Source: Alteromonas portus (GTDB taxonomy: Bacteria; Pseudomonadota; Gammaproteobacteria; Enterobacterales; Alteromonadaceae). From it: a DNA stretch of 64,000 bases. This document shows positions 6,761-14,469 of the stretch, piece after piece (the first letter of the stretch is position 1; each line of letters opens with the position of its first letter). Location: the NCBI RefSeq assembly GCF_005117025.1, contig NZ_SWCO01000011.1, positions 1 through 64,000 on the forward strand, written 5' to 3'. The notes under the pieces are model-generated. The model had not been told where the DNA came from, ran no database searches, and saw nothing but the letters and a program-made list of their open reading frames with translations. A program made the translations under genes and the position numbers.

Positions 6761-6872
6761 CAAACGCATTAACTCAGTCGCTGACGCTCCATAGAACAAA
6801 AACACGTAGTCTCCCTGTGCTATGCTTGGTATTGTAGCCTACGTATTTTTACCCCTTAACGGGGTGTTATGT
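6755..6872 (+). repeat. attC site of cassette C11 (family A)
   Basis: ACATAAC opens it and GTTATGT closes it, 118 bp in all. ACGTAGTCT pairs with AGCCTACGT, and the end reads ACCCCTTAACGGGGT, as in the C2 site. Confidence 0.85.
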
Positions 6873-6921
6873 GCCAAAATAAGTTAATCAAAACGTCCAA
6901 ACATCAGTAAAAGGAATTATT

Positions 6922-7239
6922 ATGAGTTTGATACCGTTCCCAAATATTAAGCCTAGAAACCTAGGCTTATTGTTATTCGTGGCTCGTATGCTCACTTATT
7001 TCGGGGTTGTATTAATTGGTATAGCAGTAGCATTAATTGCTGCCACGCTCTTCAATTATTTATTTCCCCCACCACCAATAAGCGGCAGTACAGAAACTTA
7101 TAGTGTAGGCCTTAGTGGGATTAAAGGCGGTATTTTTATTATTGCTGCAGGCTTTTTTGTCATTGTGCTGTCAAACATCTTCGCAGCAATTGTGTCTTGG
7201 GAAAGTTCGCTTTCAAGCGCGGGGCATAATGGCACATAA
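6922..7239 (+). CDS. Hypothetical two-helix membrane protein (cassette C12)
   Basis: The family is not recognised. The protein has 105 residues with two membrane helices (about 23-50 and 68-92). They are joined by a periplasmic-looking loop with a run of four Pro (FPPPPISGS). A 50-base leader with AAGGAATT precedes the ATG, longer than in most cassettes here. The TAA stop is supplied by the left core ACATAAC. Confidence 0.65.
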   Translation: MSLIPFPNIKPRNLGLLLFVARMLTYFGVVLIGIAVALIAATLFNYLFPPPPISGSTETYSVGLSGIKGGIFIIAAGFFVIVLSNIFAAIVSWESSLSSAGHNGT

Positions 7240-7340
7240 CAAAAAAATTAAGTCGAGCGCTGAAGCACACTTAGGCGCTAATACGCAGTGCCGCTTCGCT
7301 ATTATGCCTACGTGCTATCGCTCCTTATTTGAAGTTTAGG
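7234..7340 (+). repeat. attC site of cassette C12 (family B)
   Basis: The left core is ACATAAC; the right end reads GTTTAGG instead of GTTRRRY. TACGCAGTGCCGCTTCGC and ATTATGCCTACGTGC form the imperfect arms. It spans 107 bp. Confidence 0.8.
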
Positions 7341-7358
7341 GCTAAAGAGAATGCTTAG

Positions 7359-7661
7359 ATGGATCTATTATTTGCAAATCTGGTAACAATTGTATTCTTC
7401 ATTGCAGGGTATAAGCTCGTTGAAAGAGCAATTTTTCCAATGCCCTCCACTCTGTTGAAAATTGCACTCTTCTCCCTTTTGATCTTCTGCTGTTTAGGCA
7501 TTACTTCGATTCTTTTTGCTATTGCTATCGGACTATGGTTACCAGACACATACCCAATAACTTTTTCATACAAAGCGCTGTTTATTTGTCCTATTATTAC
7601 CATCTACTTTTTATTTAAAATGATGCAAAACAAAAGACTTCTTTCTGCACGAATATTATAA
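7359..7661 (+). CDS. Hypothetical three-helix membrane protein (cassette C13)
   Basis: The family is not recognised. The protein has 100 residues, very hydrophobic, with likely helices at about 3-18, 32-58 and 70-87 and a basic tail (KMMQNKRLL) that is probably cytoplasmic. No catalytic motif is visible. The TAA stop coincides with the damaged left core of the following attC. Confidence 0.6.
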   Translation: MDLLFANLVTIVFFIAGYKLVERAIFPMPSTLLKIALFSLLIFCCLGITSILFAIAIGLWLPDTYPITFSYKALFICPIITIYFLFKMMQNKRLLSARIL

Positions 7662-7745
7662 GCGCATTAACACTCGCTGGGACGCTAACACATGGGCGCG
7701 TCACTTCGTTCCTAATTTTAGCCCATGTGTTAGCGGGTGTTATAT
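7655..7745 (+). repeat. attC site of cassette C13, left core damaged (family A)
   Basis: Where the C4 site has CTAACAAGCGCATTAACA, this one reads TTATAAGCGCATTAACA, missing the AAC of the core. The rest is intact: CTAACACATGGGCG pairs with GCCCATGTGTTAG, and GTTATAT is the right core. Confidence 0.75.
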
Positions 7746-7759
7746 TTCAAGGAATGAAT

Positions 7760-8104
7760 ATGAGTCAAAAGTTTTTATGGGCATCCTTTGTACTCCTAGT
7801 AGTATTTTGTATTTTTTTCCTTTTAGCTCCATCAAAAATGGCAGATGCATTATCTTTAGGAACGCAACTAAAAATGATTGAGGAAAGATCACAAGCACTT
7901 GAACAGATGGTTGTAAAACCAAACTATCGTATGGATAGTCAAGTGGTTGCTGGTTTACTGAGGTTTGAATTAGAACAATCAAAACAATATTTTGAGGACA
8001 CTAAATCCGTTCTTAGGATTCAATTCTGGCTTGGCTTAGTTTTAGGGGGCTTGCTATTGGTTCACCTTTCAGCACTTTTGCATACAAGGAAGTATAAGCA
8101 ATGA
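7760..8104 (+). CDS. Hypothetical membrane protein with helical middle (cassette C14)
   Basis: The family is not recognised. The protein has 114 residues: a membrane helix at each end (about 4-22 and 88-106) and a charged helical middle of ~60 residues (QLKMIEERSQALEQ, FELEQSKQYFED) that could form a coiled coil in the periplasm. AAGGA lies 6 bases before the chosen ATG. An ATG two codons earlier and an upstream extension through the attC are less likely. Confidence 0.65.
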   Translation: MSQKFLWASFVLLVVFCIFFLLAPSKMADALSLGTQLKMIEERSQALEQMVVKPNYRMDSQVVAGLLRFELEQSKQYFEDTKSVLRIQFWLGLVLGGLLLVHLSALLHTRKYKQ

Positions 8105-8105
8105 A

Positions 8106-8212
8106 ACATATCAAAACGCTTAAGCCACTCCCTTCGGTCACTGAGGTGCTAATACGCATGGTCGCTTCGCCCTTATGCCCACATGCCTACCCTCCTTATT
8201 TAAAAGTTAGGT
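8106..8212 (+). repeat. attC site of cassette C14, left core altered (family B)
   Basis: The left core reads ACATATC (AAC changed to ATC); the right core GTTAGGT is good. GCATGGTCGCTTCGCCC and TTATGCCCACATGC form the arms. It ends CTCCTTATTTAAAAG, as in the C7 site. Confidence 0.8.
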
Positions 8213-8217
8213 AAACC

Positions 8218-8514
8218 GTGTTTTTGAAGCTAGAGCAGAAGAAAAAGAATATCGCCTGTTGCCTAACTTGCTACAACGAAGCTAGGTATGTGTATTCTTA
8301 CGACATTCGAAATGTATTTCTTACTATTCTGTCTATAGCAAACATTCTGCTCTTTATATGTTTCGTAATGTTCGCACCTTCAACCATTTATGTTCTCGCC
8401 GCAGCAATGGCATCAACAGTTGTCTCGGTAATTATAAAGGGTTTTAAGCATATAGAGCTGCGATGCGCACAATGCCAAAAGTCATTAATTATTGGAAAGG
8501 AACATCAGTGGTAG
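8218..8514 (+). CDS. Hypothetical membrane protein with split Cys pairs (cassette C15)
   Basis: The family is not recognised. The protein has 98 residues. A CLTC pair near residue 15 and a CAQC pair near residue 83 flank a tight hairpin of two membrane helices (about 32-73). Both ends would face the same side, so the four Cys could bind one zinc ion across the membrane anchor. The start is GTG, 5 bases after the attC. Confidence 0.65.
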   Translation: MFLKLEQKKKNIACCLTCYNEARYVYSYDIRNVFLTILSIANILLFICFVMFAPSTIYVLAAAMASTVVSVIIKGFKHIELRCAQCQKSLIIGKEHQW

Positions 8515-8518
8515 TATC

Positions 8519-8644
8519 AGCTAGCCATTAACTCATTCACTACGAAAATTAAGTTCGCTCGCTGTGCGGGTCGCTGAGAAAAAACACAGGGCTGCTACGC
8601 GATTTTTACCCATATATATGCGCCCGTTATTTAAATGTTATACA
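8519..8644 (+). repeat. attC site of cassette C15, hybrid
   Basis: The left core AGCTAGC is degenerate and the right core GTTATAC is good. Both CACTACG and TCGCTGAGA attC blocks are present, but ~30 extra bases (TTAAGTTCGCTCGCTG and flanks) sit between them. At 126 bp it is the longest site of the array. Confidence 0.7.
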
Positions 8645-8660
8645 TCAAGGAGGATATTTT

Positions 8661-8987
8661 ATGTTTATCGTCATGTTTGAATTTGTAGTCAAGGATGGCT
8701 GTAAAGACCAGTTTCTAGCCGCTTGGCCAAAAGTTACACAGGGCATTTACCTTTTTAAAGGCAGCTTGGGTTCACGCCTACATCGCGACAAAAATGGTGC
8801 TTTCATTGCTTATGCACAGTGGCCTAACGAAGATACGTACCGAAAAGCATCTGACATAAAAATGAGTGAAAACTACGAAAAACAACGACAGTTGATGCAT
8901 GACAGTCTGAATTTAGAATCTACTAGAACAATTCATGAAATGGAGGTAGAGATAGATTACTTACACCGTAGAGGCTTTGATATATAA
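8661..8987 (+). CDS. ABM-domain monooxygenase-like protein (cassette C16)
   Basis: The protein has 108 residues and a ferredoxin-like dimeric alpha/beta fold of the antibiotic biosynthesis monooxygenase (ABM) type: MFIVMFEFVVKDGCKDQFLAAW, then GSLGSRLHRD, and AYAQWPNEDTYRKA. Proteins of this type act on quinone-like or heme-like substrates, or only bind them. AAGGAGGAT lies before the ATG, the best ribosome site in the array. The left core of its attC (ATATAAC) is visible at the stop, but the site is decayed. Confidence 0.8.
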   Translation: MFIVMFEFVVKDGCKDQFLAAWPKVTQGIYLFKGSLGSRLHRDKNGAFIAYAQWPNEDTYRKASDIKMSENYEKQRQLMHDSLNLESTRTIHEMEVEIDYLHRRGFDI

Positions 8988-9323
8988 CGGCTTATTTCGC
9001 TTGCTAATTAAAAAATAAGGGGCGGCTGCTATAACATGGAAGTATATAAAAATAATTTATCCGAGAACTACTGTAACTATTTGTTAACCCCCTAACAAAC
9101 CGCTTATTCTTGGTTGTAGTGAAAGAAGTTTAGTTATTTTTCGGGCCTCTCTTTTGGTTCTTTATAGTAGTCATTAAAATCAACAGTACTAGAGTAGTTA
9201 TTACTAAACAAGTTACTGAAAAAAGCGAAAAACGCTTAGCTTGCGTTCTTCGCTGTTAATATTAACCCACGTATTATCTCTCCCTAGTGGAGAGCTATAT
9301 TCTTTGACAATTAGGAGGTCACT
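8988..9323. other. Decayed end of the cassette array
   Basis: No gene is visible. A left attC core with flanks (CCCTAACAAACCGCTTA) occurs at about 9090. At about 9230-9293 lies a stretch with CTTCGCTGTTAATATTAACCC and CCCTAGTGGAGAG, similar to the right half of the C3 attC. The rest is AT-rich with no clear match. It is read as one or two cassettes worn away. Confidence 0.45.
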
Positions 9324-9863
9324 GTGAAGAAAGTTTCGATATTGCTATTTCTTATTTTCTCATGCGGTTCTTGGAGTCAAACATATGAAGAGAAAGTCGT
9401 AGCATCCAGGGCATTCATAGGAAAGCCTGTTCAAGAGCACATGTTTTACACTATAGATAAACAGCCCATCACCTTTCAAAGCCTTGAAGGTGAAAATGTT
9501 GTTGCTTACTTTTTCGCATCGTGGTGCTCGCCTTGTTATGAAGCATTAGAAAACTTAAACAAAGTAATCGAAACTGCTCCCCCATCCGTTCGTGTGGTTG
9601 CTATTTCTTTAGATGAAGACTGGACTGACCTTGAGGGAATGTTAGCAAGAACAGGTTTCAGTGGAGAGGTATGGAAATCGGCAGACGCAAAGTTAGCATT
9701 TCGAGAGCGCTTATTTGCTAATTTTAGCGGTTCTCTACCACACATCGCTCGTATAGATTCTCAGGGGATTCTAGTGGAAGGAGGCTCCAGAGTGAAAACT
9801 ACTGAGCAATGGTCAGCGGTGATCAATAACAATGTTTCGTTAGCTGAGGCGAGCGAAATATAA
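9324..9863 (+). CDS. TlpA-like thioredoxin-fold periplasmic protein
   Basis: The protein has 179 residues. A signal peptide (about 1-18, cut near SWSQ) is followed by a TlpA/ResA-type thioredoxin domain with Cys68 and Cys71 in FASWCSPC and the VVAISLDED strand. It probably reduces or transfers disulfides in the periplasm. The start is GTG with AGGAGG 5 bases upstream. The stop lies in ATATAACACCG, which resembles an attC left core, so it could be the last cassette gene with its site lost. Confidence 0.85.
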   Translation: MKKVSILLFLIFSCGSWSQTYEEKVVASRAFIGKPVQEHMFYTIDKQPITFQSLEGENVVAYFFASWCSPCYEALENLNKVIETAPPSVRVVAISLDEDWTDLEGMLARTGFSGEVWKSADAKLAFRERLFANFSGSLPHIARIDSQGILVEGGSRVKTTEQWSAVINNNVSLAEASEI

Positions 9864-9901
9864 CACCGTATTTAGTTTTCAGTTAAATCAAAGGATCTGA
9901 T

Positions 9902-10159
9902 ATGAAAAATAGAACATATACTCTTACGCGCGGTAGTACAGGAGTCATTGCTGGCGTTTGCTCAGGCATCGCTGAATACTACAGTCTACGAAAAAATGGG
10001 CTTCGTTTAGCATTTCTAATTACCAGTTGTCTCTCTGGAATTCCAGTTCTCGTCTACATTATTCTGTGGATGATTTTACCGAGATACCCCACATCACAAG
10101 CTATGGCTCGCGAATTAAAACGTAAATCGGAACAACGGCGTGGCATACCGGCTAAGTGA
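9902..10159 (+). CDS. PspC-domain protein
   Basis: The protein has 85 residues. The PspC domain is clear: a basic N-terminus, then GVIAGVCSGIAEYYSL, and a membrane helix (about 35-60) ending LPRYP. PspC proteins sense or bind envelope-stress partners at the inner membrane. No pspA or pspB is adjacent. It has its own AAAGGATCT ribosome site, 38 bases after the thioredoxin gene, and is probably co-transcribed. Confidence 0.85.
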   Translation: MKNRTYTLTRGSTGVIAGVCSGIAEYYSLRKNGLRLAFLITSCLSGIPVLVYIILWMILPRYPTSQAMARELKRKSEQRRGIPAK

Positions 10160-10230
10160 TGTCTACTTAACACATAAATCGTGATAGCGTAGAACTTAGG
10201 AAATACACTAAACAAAATAAGGAATGTTAT

Positions 10231-10665
10231 ATGCTCTATAGAGCCTCGCTTTTGTTAATTAGCTTACTATCTGCTGACTCCTTTGCCACTACCCTATATG
10301 GAACAGTAGAGCTTACGCACTTATCCCCCACTCAAGCAGAAAGCACGTGGCTAAGAGAAAAACAGGTTGTGCCTCGCTATCCAATGAAGCTTGCACAAAA
10401 AGGCATTGCTGGATGCGGGATTTTTAAAGTTAACGTCGATGCTAAAGGTACCACTAAGCGCATTACGCTAGTTAACTCGGTACCTAAAAAGGTTATAGAA
10501 AAACCTGCTGCTGAAGTCATAAAGGAATGGGACTGGACACTTGTAGAAGGAAAGTTGCCTGCAAATGAAGAAAAGCTGATTCGACTAGACTTTTGTTTGG
10601 GCGCAAGCTCTGAAGAAGAAGCTAATCAACGGTGCAAACAACAAGCTAGCATTGCGTGCGAGTAG
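10231..10665 (+). CDS. TonB C-terminal domain protein, secreted
   Basis: The protein has 144 residues. A signal peptide (about 1-20, ending DSFATT) is followed by a lone TonB C-terminal domain: VPRYPMKLAQKGIAGCG, then VNVDAKGTTKRI and IKEWDWTL. It lacks the membrane anchor and Pro-rich linker of true TonB, so it cannot carry energy to receptors by itself. The Cys-rich tail (LDFCLG, RCKQQASIACE) may form disulfides. Role unknown. Confidence 0.75.
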   Translation: MLYRASLLLISLLSADSFATTLYGTVELTHLSPTQAESTWLREKQVVPRYPMKLAQKGIAGCGIFKVNVDAKGTTKRITLVNSVPKKVIEKPAAEVIKEWDWTLVEGKLPANEEKLIRLDFCLGASSEEEANQRCKQQASIACE

Positions 10666-10771
10666 CACTCTAGTGCCCCTTTCACGGGGCGTTTCCTGGT
10701 AAGGTGATAATTATGTGTGATCTAAGAGAGACCTAACTAAGCGTAATAATTTTAAAAACAACTAAAACATT

Positions 10772-11203
10772 ATGAAAATTACTTTTGTACCGTGTTTAGA
10801 CTTACAGCGTGCCGCTGAATTTACCTTTAATAACATGCGCGATTATTACGCTCAGTTTGCGCCTGATTGGAACACCGAAAAAGTGCTTGGGGTCACGGCT
10901 GAGCTCGTTAATTACGACATTCAATTCAATAGCGAAACCGTGGGGGTTATGCGCCTTCAATTTGAACAGGGCGACTGCATTTTGCGCGATCTCCAAGTTA
11001 TACCAAGTGCACAAAATAAAGGCATAGGTAGCGCTGCTATTGAAGAAGCAGAAAAACTTGCACTTAAAGCTAACGCCAGCGCGCTCACATTGCGTGTTTT
11101 CAAAATTAGCCCTGCAGTTTCACTTTATAAAAAAGTAGGCTTTGTTATTAGAAGTGAAAACGACCGCTTTTATAACATGGCTAAATCCATAAGCTCTTTC
11201 TAG
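10772..11203 (+). CDS. GNAT family acetyltransferase
   Basis: The protein has 143 residues. It has the GNAT core: a central LRDLQVIPSAQNKGIGSAAI segment, whose QNKGIG binds acetyl-CoA pyrophosphate, then a C-terminal SLYKKVGFVIRSEND. The substrate is not predictable. It starts the run of two GNAT genes and yjdM, spaced 32 and 24 bases apart, probably one transcript. Confidence 0.85.
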   Translation: MKITFVPCLDLQRAAEFTFNNMRDYYAQFAPDWNTEKVLGVTAELVNYDIQFNSETVGVMRLQFEQGDCILRDLQVIPSAQNKGIGSAAIEEAEKLALKANASALTLRVFKISPAVSLYKKVGFVIRSENDRFYNMAKSISSF

Positions 11204-11235
11204 CCACCTATTTAAAAAACTAAGGGACAAAGCAC

Positions 11236-11691
11236 ATGAAGATTATAATTGATGATCTTACTGGGGGAGAGGTGCTAGCGCTTTTAGAGGAGCATTTGTC
11301 AGACATGTATGCTACGTCACCGCCAGAGTGCGTACACGCATTAGATGTTAATGCACTAAAAGCCCCTAACATAACTTTTTTTAGTGGATGGAAGCAGCAC
11401 CAACTTGCAGGGTGTGTTGCTATTAAAGCCCTTGATAAACAACGCGCCGAGCTAAAATCTATGCGCACAGCTAAACCCTTTAGAGGATGTGGTGTGGCTT
11501 CTCAGTTGTTACTTTTTGCCTTGGAACATGCGAAAATGAAGGGGTTTAGTTCGGTAAGTTTAGAAACGGGAACGCAAGACTACTTTTTAGCGGCAAGAGC
11601 GCTTTATAAAAAATTTGGTTTTGTCGACTGCGGCCCTTTTGGCAGTTATTCACTCGATCCCAACAGCCACTTTATGACCCGAGCGCTTTAA
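11236..11691 (+). CDS. GNAT family acetyltransferase
   Basis: The protein has 151 residues. ELKSMRTAKPFRGCGVASQL is the acetyl-CoA loop (R-x-x-G-x-G/A with Cys), followed by LETGTQDYFLAARALYKKFGF. The layout, including the LETG and FGF marks, fits the YsnE-like branch of GNATs, some of which acetylate small amines or auxin-like compounds. Not a duplicate of the gene before it. Confidence 0.85.
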   Translation: MKIIIDDLTGGEVLALLEEHLSDMYATSPPECVHALDVNALKAPNITFFSGWKQHQLAGCVAIKALDKQRAELKSMRTAKPFRGCGVASQLLLFALEHAKMKGFSSVSLETGTQDYFLAARALYKKFGFVDCGPFGSYSLDPNSHFMTRAL

Positions 11692-11715
11692 TTAAGTATT
11701 TTAAGAGAATTCCAC

Positions 11716-12045
11716 ATGTCGTTACCCCCTTGCCCGCACTGCCAATCAGAATATGTATACGAAGACCAGTCTTTACTCATTTGTCCTGAATGTGGTCACG
11801 AGTGGAATCCTAATGAAGTAGAAGAAGAAGTCTCTGCAAAAGATTTCAACGGTACACCGTTAGTGGCTGGCGACAAAATTACGCTGGCAAAAGATTTGAA
11901 AGTGAAAGGCAGCTCGCTAGTACTTAAAATTGGCACCAAAGCGGTTATCCGTCATGTGAAAGATGCCAAAGACCACCAGCTAGATTGTAAAGTAGATGGT
12001 GCTGGCGAAATGATGCTAACTGCACAATTTGTTAAAAAGGCATAA
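11716..12045 (+). CDS. yjdM: YjdM/PhnA zinc-ribbon protein
   Basis: The protein has 109 residues. An N-terminal zinc ribbon (CPHCQSEYVYEDQ, then CPECGHEW) precedes the PhnA domain with DLKVKGSSLVLKIGTKA and a tail FVKKA. It is nearly colinear with the Escherichia coli protein once called PhnA. Despite that name the family is not linked to phosphonate breakdown with certainty. It ends the GNAT-GNAT-yjdM set. Confidence 0.92.
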   Translation: MSLPPCPHCQSEYVYEDQSLLICPECGHEWNPNEVEEEVSAKDFNGTPLVAGDKITLAKDLKVKGSSLVLKIGTKAVIRHVKDAKDHQLDCKVDGAGEMMLTAQFVKKA

Positions 12046-12133
12046 GCGGCTTTTTATTGAAAAGCCTCATTTCCTTTTAGCGCGCTTACTTTTTTATCAA
12101 CTAGGCGCGCTAGCTATTCCAATCCATCCCTTC

Positions 12134-12991
12134 TTAAAAATTTGCGACTTCGTTAGTAATAGTTTCCGTAAGTAAGCTAATTGCCTTTGATGTCACCTTT
12201 TGAGGGTTAACTAGGCAAACGCCAACATGCCCGAGTTCGGGCAAACTCTCAGAATTAGACAAAACATGTAGCCCCGGCGGCACTGAACTTTTTGCAAGAA
12301 CAGTTATGCCCAGCCCTTCATTAATGGCTGTTTGTATGCCGTTTAAGTCAGCGATGGTATACACCACCTGCCACGGTTTTTTGATAGCCGATAAAAGATT
12401 GGTTGCTCGCTTGCGATAAATACACGGCGACGGTGCGGCAATAATAGGAAGTTTTGCAGGTACGCTGTTTACAAAGCGTTGACTACCCACCCATACCAAC
12501 TGATCTGAAATGATATAACCATCTTGCTGTGGATCAGGTGTTTCTTGCAGAGAAAGAATTAAATCGAACTGGCTTTTAAGCGGTTCGCTAAGCAGGTCTT
12601 TGCTTAGGGCGCAATGTACCTCTAGCGAAATTTCAGGGTAGGTTTGGGTAAACCGCCGAATGATTTTGGGCATAAGCGTGGTGCTAAATTCGCTGGGAAT
12701 GCCTAACCGAATATTCCCTGTAACCTGCGGCTTTCCAAATTCGGCCATAGCCTGATCATTAAGCGCTACAATTTTCTCCCCATACGACAATAAACGGCTG
12801 CCAGCGCCAGTCAATGCCAAGCGATTTTTATCGCGAGAAAATAGTTTTTCACCAATCATTTCCTCTAGCTTTTTTATCTGCAAACTAATGGCTGGTTGCG
12901 TACGCTGAAGTTGCTCGGCGCATTGGGTGTAGCTTCCCGTTTGTGCAATAAGCACAAACGAGCGCAGAAAATCTATCGACAGGTTCTTCAT
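12134..12991 (-). CDS. LysR family transcriptional regulator
   Basis: The protein has 285 residues. The LysR helix-turn-helix is at about 4-63 (FLRSFVLIAQTGSYTQCAEQ, then QPAISLQIKKLEE), followed by a periplasmic-binding-type effector domain (about 90-280). It is divergent from glyA with 210 bases between, the usual LysR layout for a regulator and its target. A palindrome in that gap is a candidate site. The effector is unknown. Confidence 0.92.
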   Translation of the reverse strand: MKNLSIDFLRSFVLIAQTGSYTQCAEQLQRTQPAISLQIKKLEEMIGEKLFSRDKNRLALTGAGSRLLSYGEKIVALNDQAMAEFGKPQVTGNIRLGIPSEFSTTLMPKIIRRFTQTYPEISLEVHCALSKDLLSEPLKSQFDLILSLQETPDPQQDGYIISDQLVWVGSQRFVNSVPAKLPIIAAPSPCIYRKRATNLLSAIKKPWQVVYTIADLNGIQTAINEGLGITVLAKSSVPPGLHVLSNSESLPELGHVGVCLVNPQKVTSKAISLLTETITNEVANF

Positions 12992-13116
12992 TACTTTCTT
13001 TTACACCTTATTTTTAGCTACAACGAAACACAAGCCTTTCACTAGCACAACTCTAAGCCTTAACCTTTAATCGCGCCAAGCCATGCCAAAAGTACACACC
13101 TTTCATTTAATAAAAT

Positions 13117-13128
13117 TATAGCGCTATA
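13117..13128. promoter_or_regulatory. Candidate LysR operator
   Basis: TATAGCGCTATA is a perfect 12-bp palindrome set in very AT-rich DNA. It has the outer T and A spacing of a LysR box (T-N11-A type, extended AATTATAGCGCTATATTT). It lies 73 bases before the glyA start and 125 before the regulator's start. Assignment is by position and shape only. Confidence 0.45.
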
Positions 13129-13201
13129 TTTTTTATTAATTTTATTTATTCATTTTGCACTTCTAGTATCGAATACACAACAACGACAATTAGGAGCCAG
13201 C

Positions 13202-14458
13202 ATGAATACGCTTAATCAACGCCTTGACCAACAAGACCCAGATATCGCCAAATTTATTGCGCAGGAAGATACGCGCCAAGAACACCACATTGAACTGATT
13301 GCATCGGAAAATTACACCAGCAAAGCCGTCATGCAGGCGCAAGGTAGTCAGTTAACCAACAAGTATGCTGAAGGGTATCCGAGCAAGCGCTACTACGGTG
13401 GTTGTGAAGCGGTAGATAAGATAGAGCAACTAGCCATCGATAGAGCCAAAGCGCTTTTTGAAGCTGACTACGTGAACGTGCAGCCTCATTCCGGCTCTCA
13501 AGCCAACACTGCCGTTTATATGGCGCTATTGAACCCTGGCGATACCATTCTTGGATTAAGTCTTGATCACGGCGGTCATCTTACTCATGGCGCAAAACCT
13601 AATTTCTCAGGCAAACTTTACAACGCTGTACAATATGGCTTGAACACTGAAACTGGTGAAATCGACTACAGCCAAGTAAAAGCGATGGCGCACGAATATA
13701 AGCCCAAAATGATTGTAGCTGGCTTTTCTGCTTATTCTCGCGTGGTCGACTGGCAGAAGTTTAGAGACATCGCTGATAGCGTAGGCGCGTATTTACTTGT
13801 GGATATGGCCCACGTTGCAGGCCTAGTGGCAGCGGGAGTTTATCCCTCGCCAATTAACGCGGCACACGTGGTGACGACTACTACTCATAAAACACTACGC
13901 GGCCCTCGTGGCGGCCTTATTATGTGCAAGTCTAACCCTGAGCTTGAAAAGAAATTTAATTCACTCATTTTCCCAGGCATTCAGGGCGGCCCGCTTATGC
14001 ACGTTATCGCGGCTAAAGCTGTGGCGTTTAAAGAAGCCATGACGGCAGAATTTAAAACGTATCAAAAGCAGGTAGTTACTAACGCAAGAGCTATGGCTGA
14101 TGTGTTTATGAAACGTGGCTTTGATGTGGTGTCTAGTGGTACCGACAATCATATGTTTCTACTAAGTTTGGTAAGTAAAGGAATGACGGGAAAAGAAGCT
14201 GACGCTATTTTAAATAGTGTGAACATTACTGTTAACAAGAATACTGTGCCTAACGACCCTCAATCGCCATTTGTAACAAGTGGTATTCGAATTGGTACGC
14301 CTGCGGTAACGTCGCGTAACTTTAGTGAAGACGATTGCACACAACTAGCCCACTGGATTTGCGATGTGTTAACTGCACCTGAAGATAGTGCACTGATTCA
14401 GCAGATTAAAGATAATGTGGCAACGCTAACGGCTGCGCGCCCGGTTTACATTAAGTAA
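13202..14458 (+). CDS. glyA: Serine hydroxymethyltransferase
   Basis: The protein has 418 residues, the normal full length. It interconverts serine and glycine with tetrahydrofolate, using pyridoxal phosphate. Marks include [21 protein letters not shown], the PLP lysine in [14 protein letters not shown], and the C-terminal [16 protein letters not shown] lies 6 bases before the ATG. The divergent LysR gene and the absence of nrdR or folate genes suggest a regulated second copy rather than the housekeeping one; that is inference. Confidence 0.95.
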   Translation: MNTLNQRLDQQDPDIAKFIAQEDTRQEHHIELIASENYTSKAVMQAQGSQLTNKYAEGYPSKRYYGGCEAVDKIEQLAIDRAKALFEADYVNVQPHSGSQANTAVYMALLNPGDTILGLSLDHGGHLTHGAKPNFSGKLYNAVQYGLNTETGEIDYSQVKAMAHEYKPKMIVAGFSAYSRVVDWQKFRDIADSVGAYLLVDMAHVAGLVAAGVYPSPINAAHVVTTTTHKTLRGPRGGLIMCKSNPELEKKFNSLIFPGIQGGPLMHVIAAKAVAFKEAMTAEFKTYQKQVVTNARAMADVFMKRGFDVVSSGTDNHMFLLSLVSKGMTGKEADAILNSVNITVNKNTVPNDPQSPFVTSGIRIGTPAVTSRNFSEDDCTQLAHWICDVLTAPEDSALIQQIKDNVATLTAARPVYIK

Positions 14459-14469
14459 AACTTATTGCG

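Noticed and set aside
613..8644. Regular repeats taken at first for a CRISPR array
   Set aside because: Repeats are 55-126 bp, imperfectly paired and separated by whole genes of variable length, with core sites at the ends. They are attC sites.
10674..10694. GCCCC/GGGGC hairpin after the TonB-like gene
   Set aside because: Only a five-base stem with a short broken T-run. Possible weak terminator, not reported.
12047..12075. Hairpin GGCTTTT/GAAAAGCC after yjdM as terminator
   Set aside because: It has no T-run on either strand and the stem is mostly A-T. Too weak to call.
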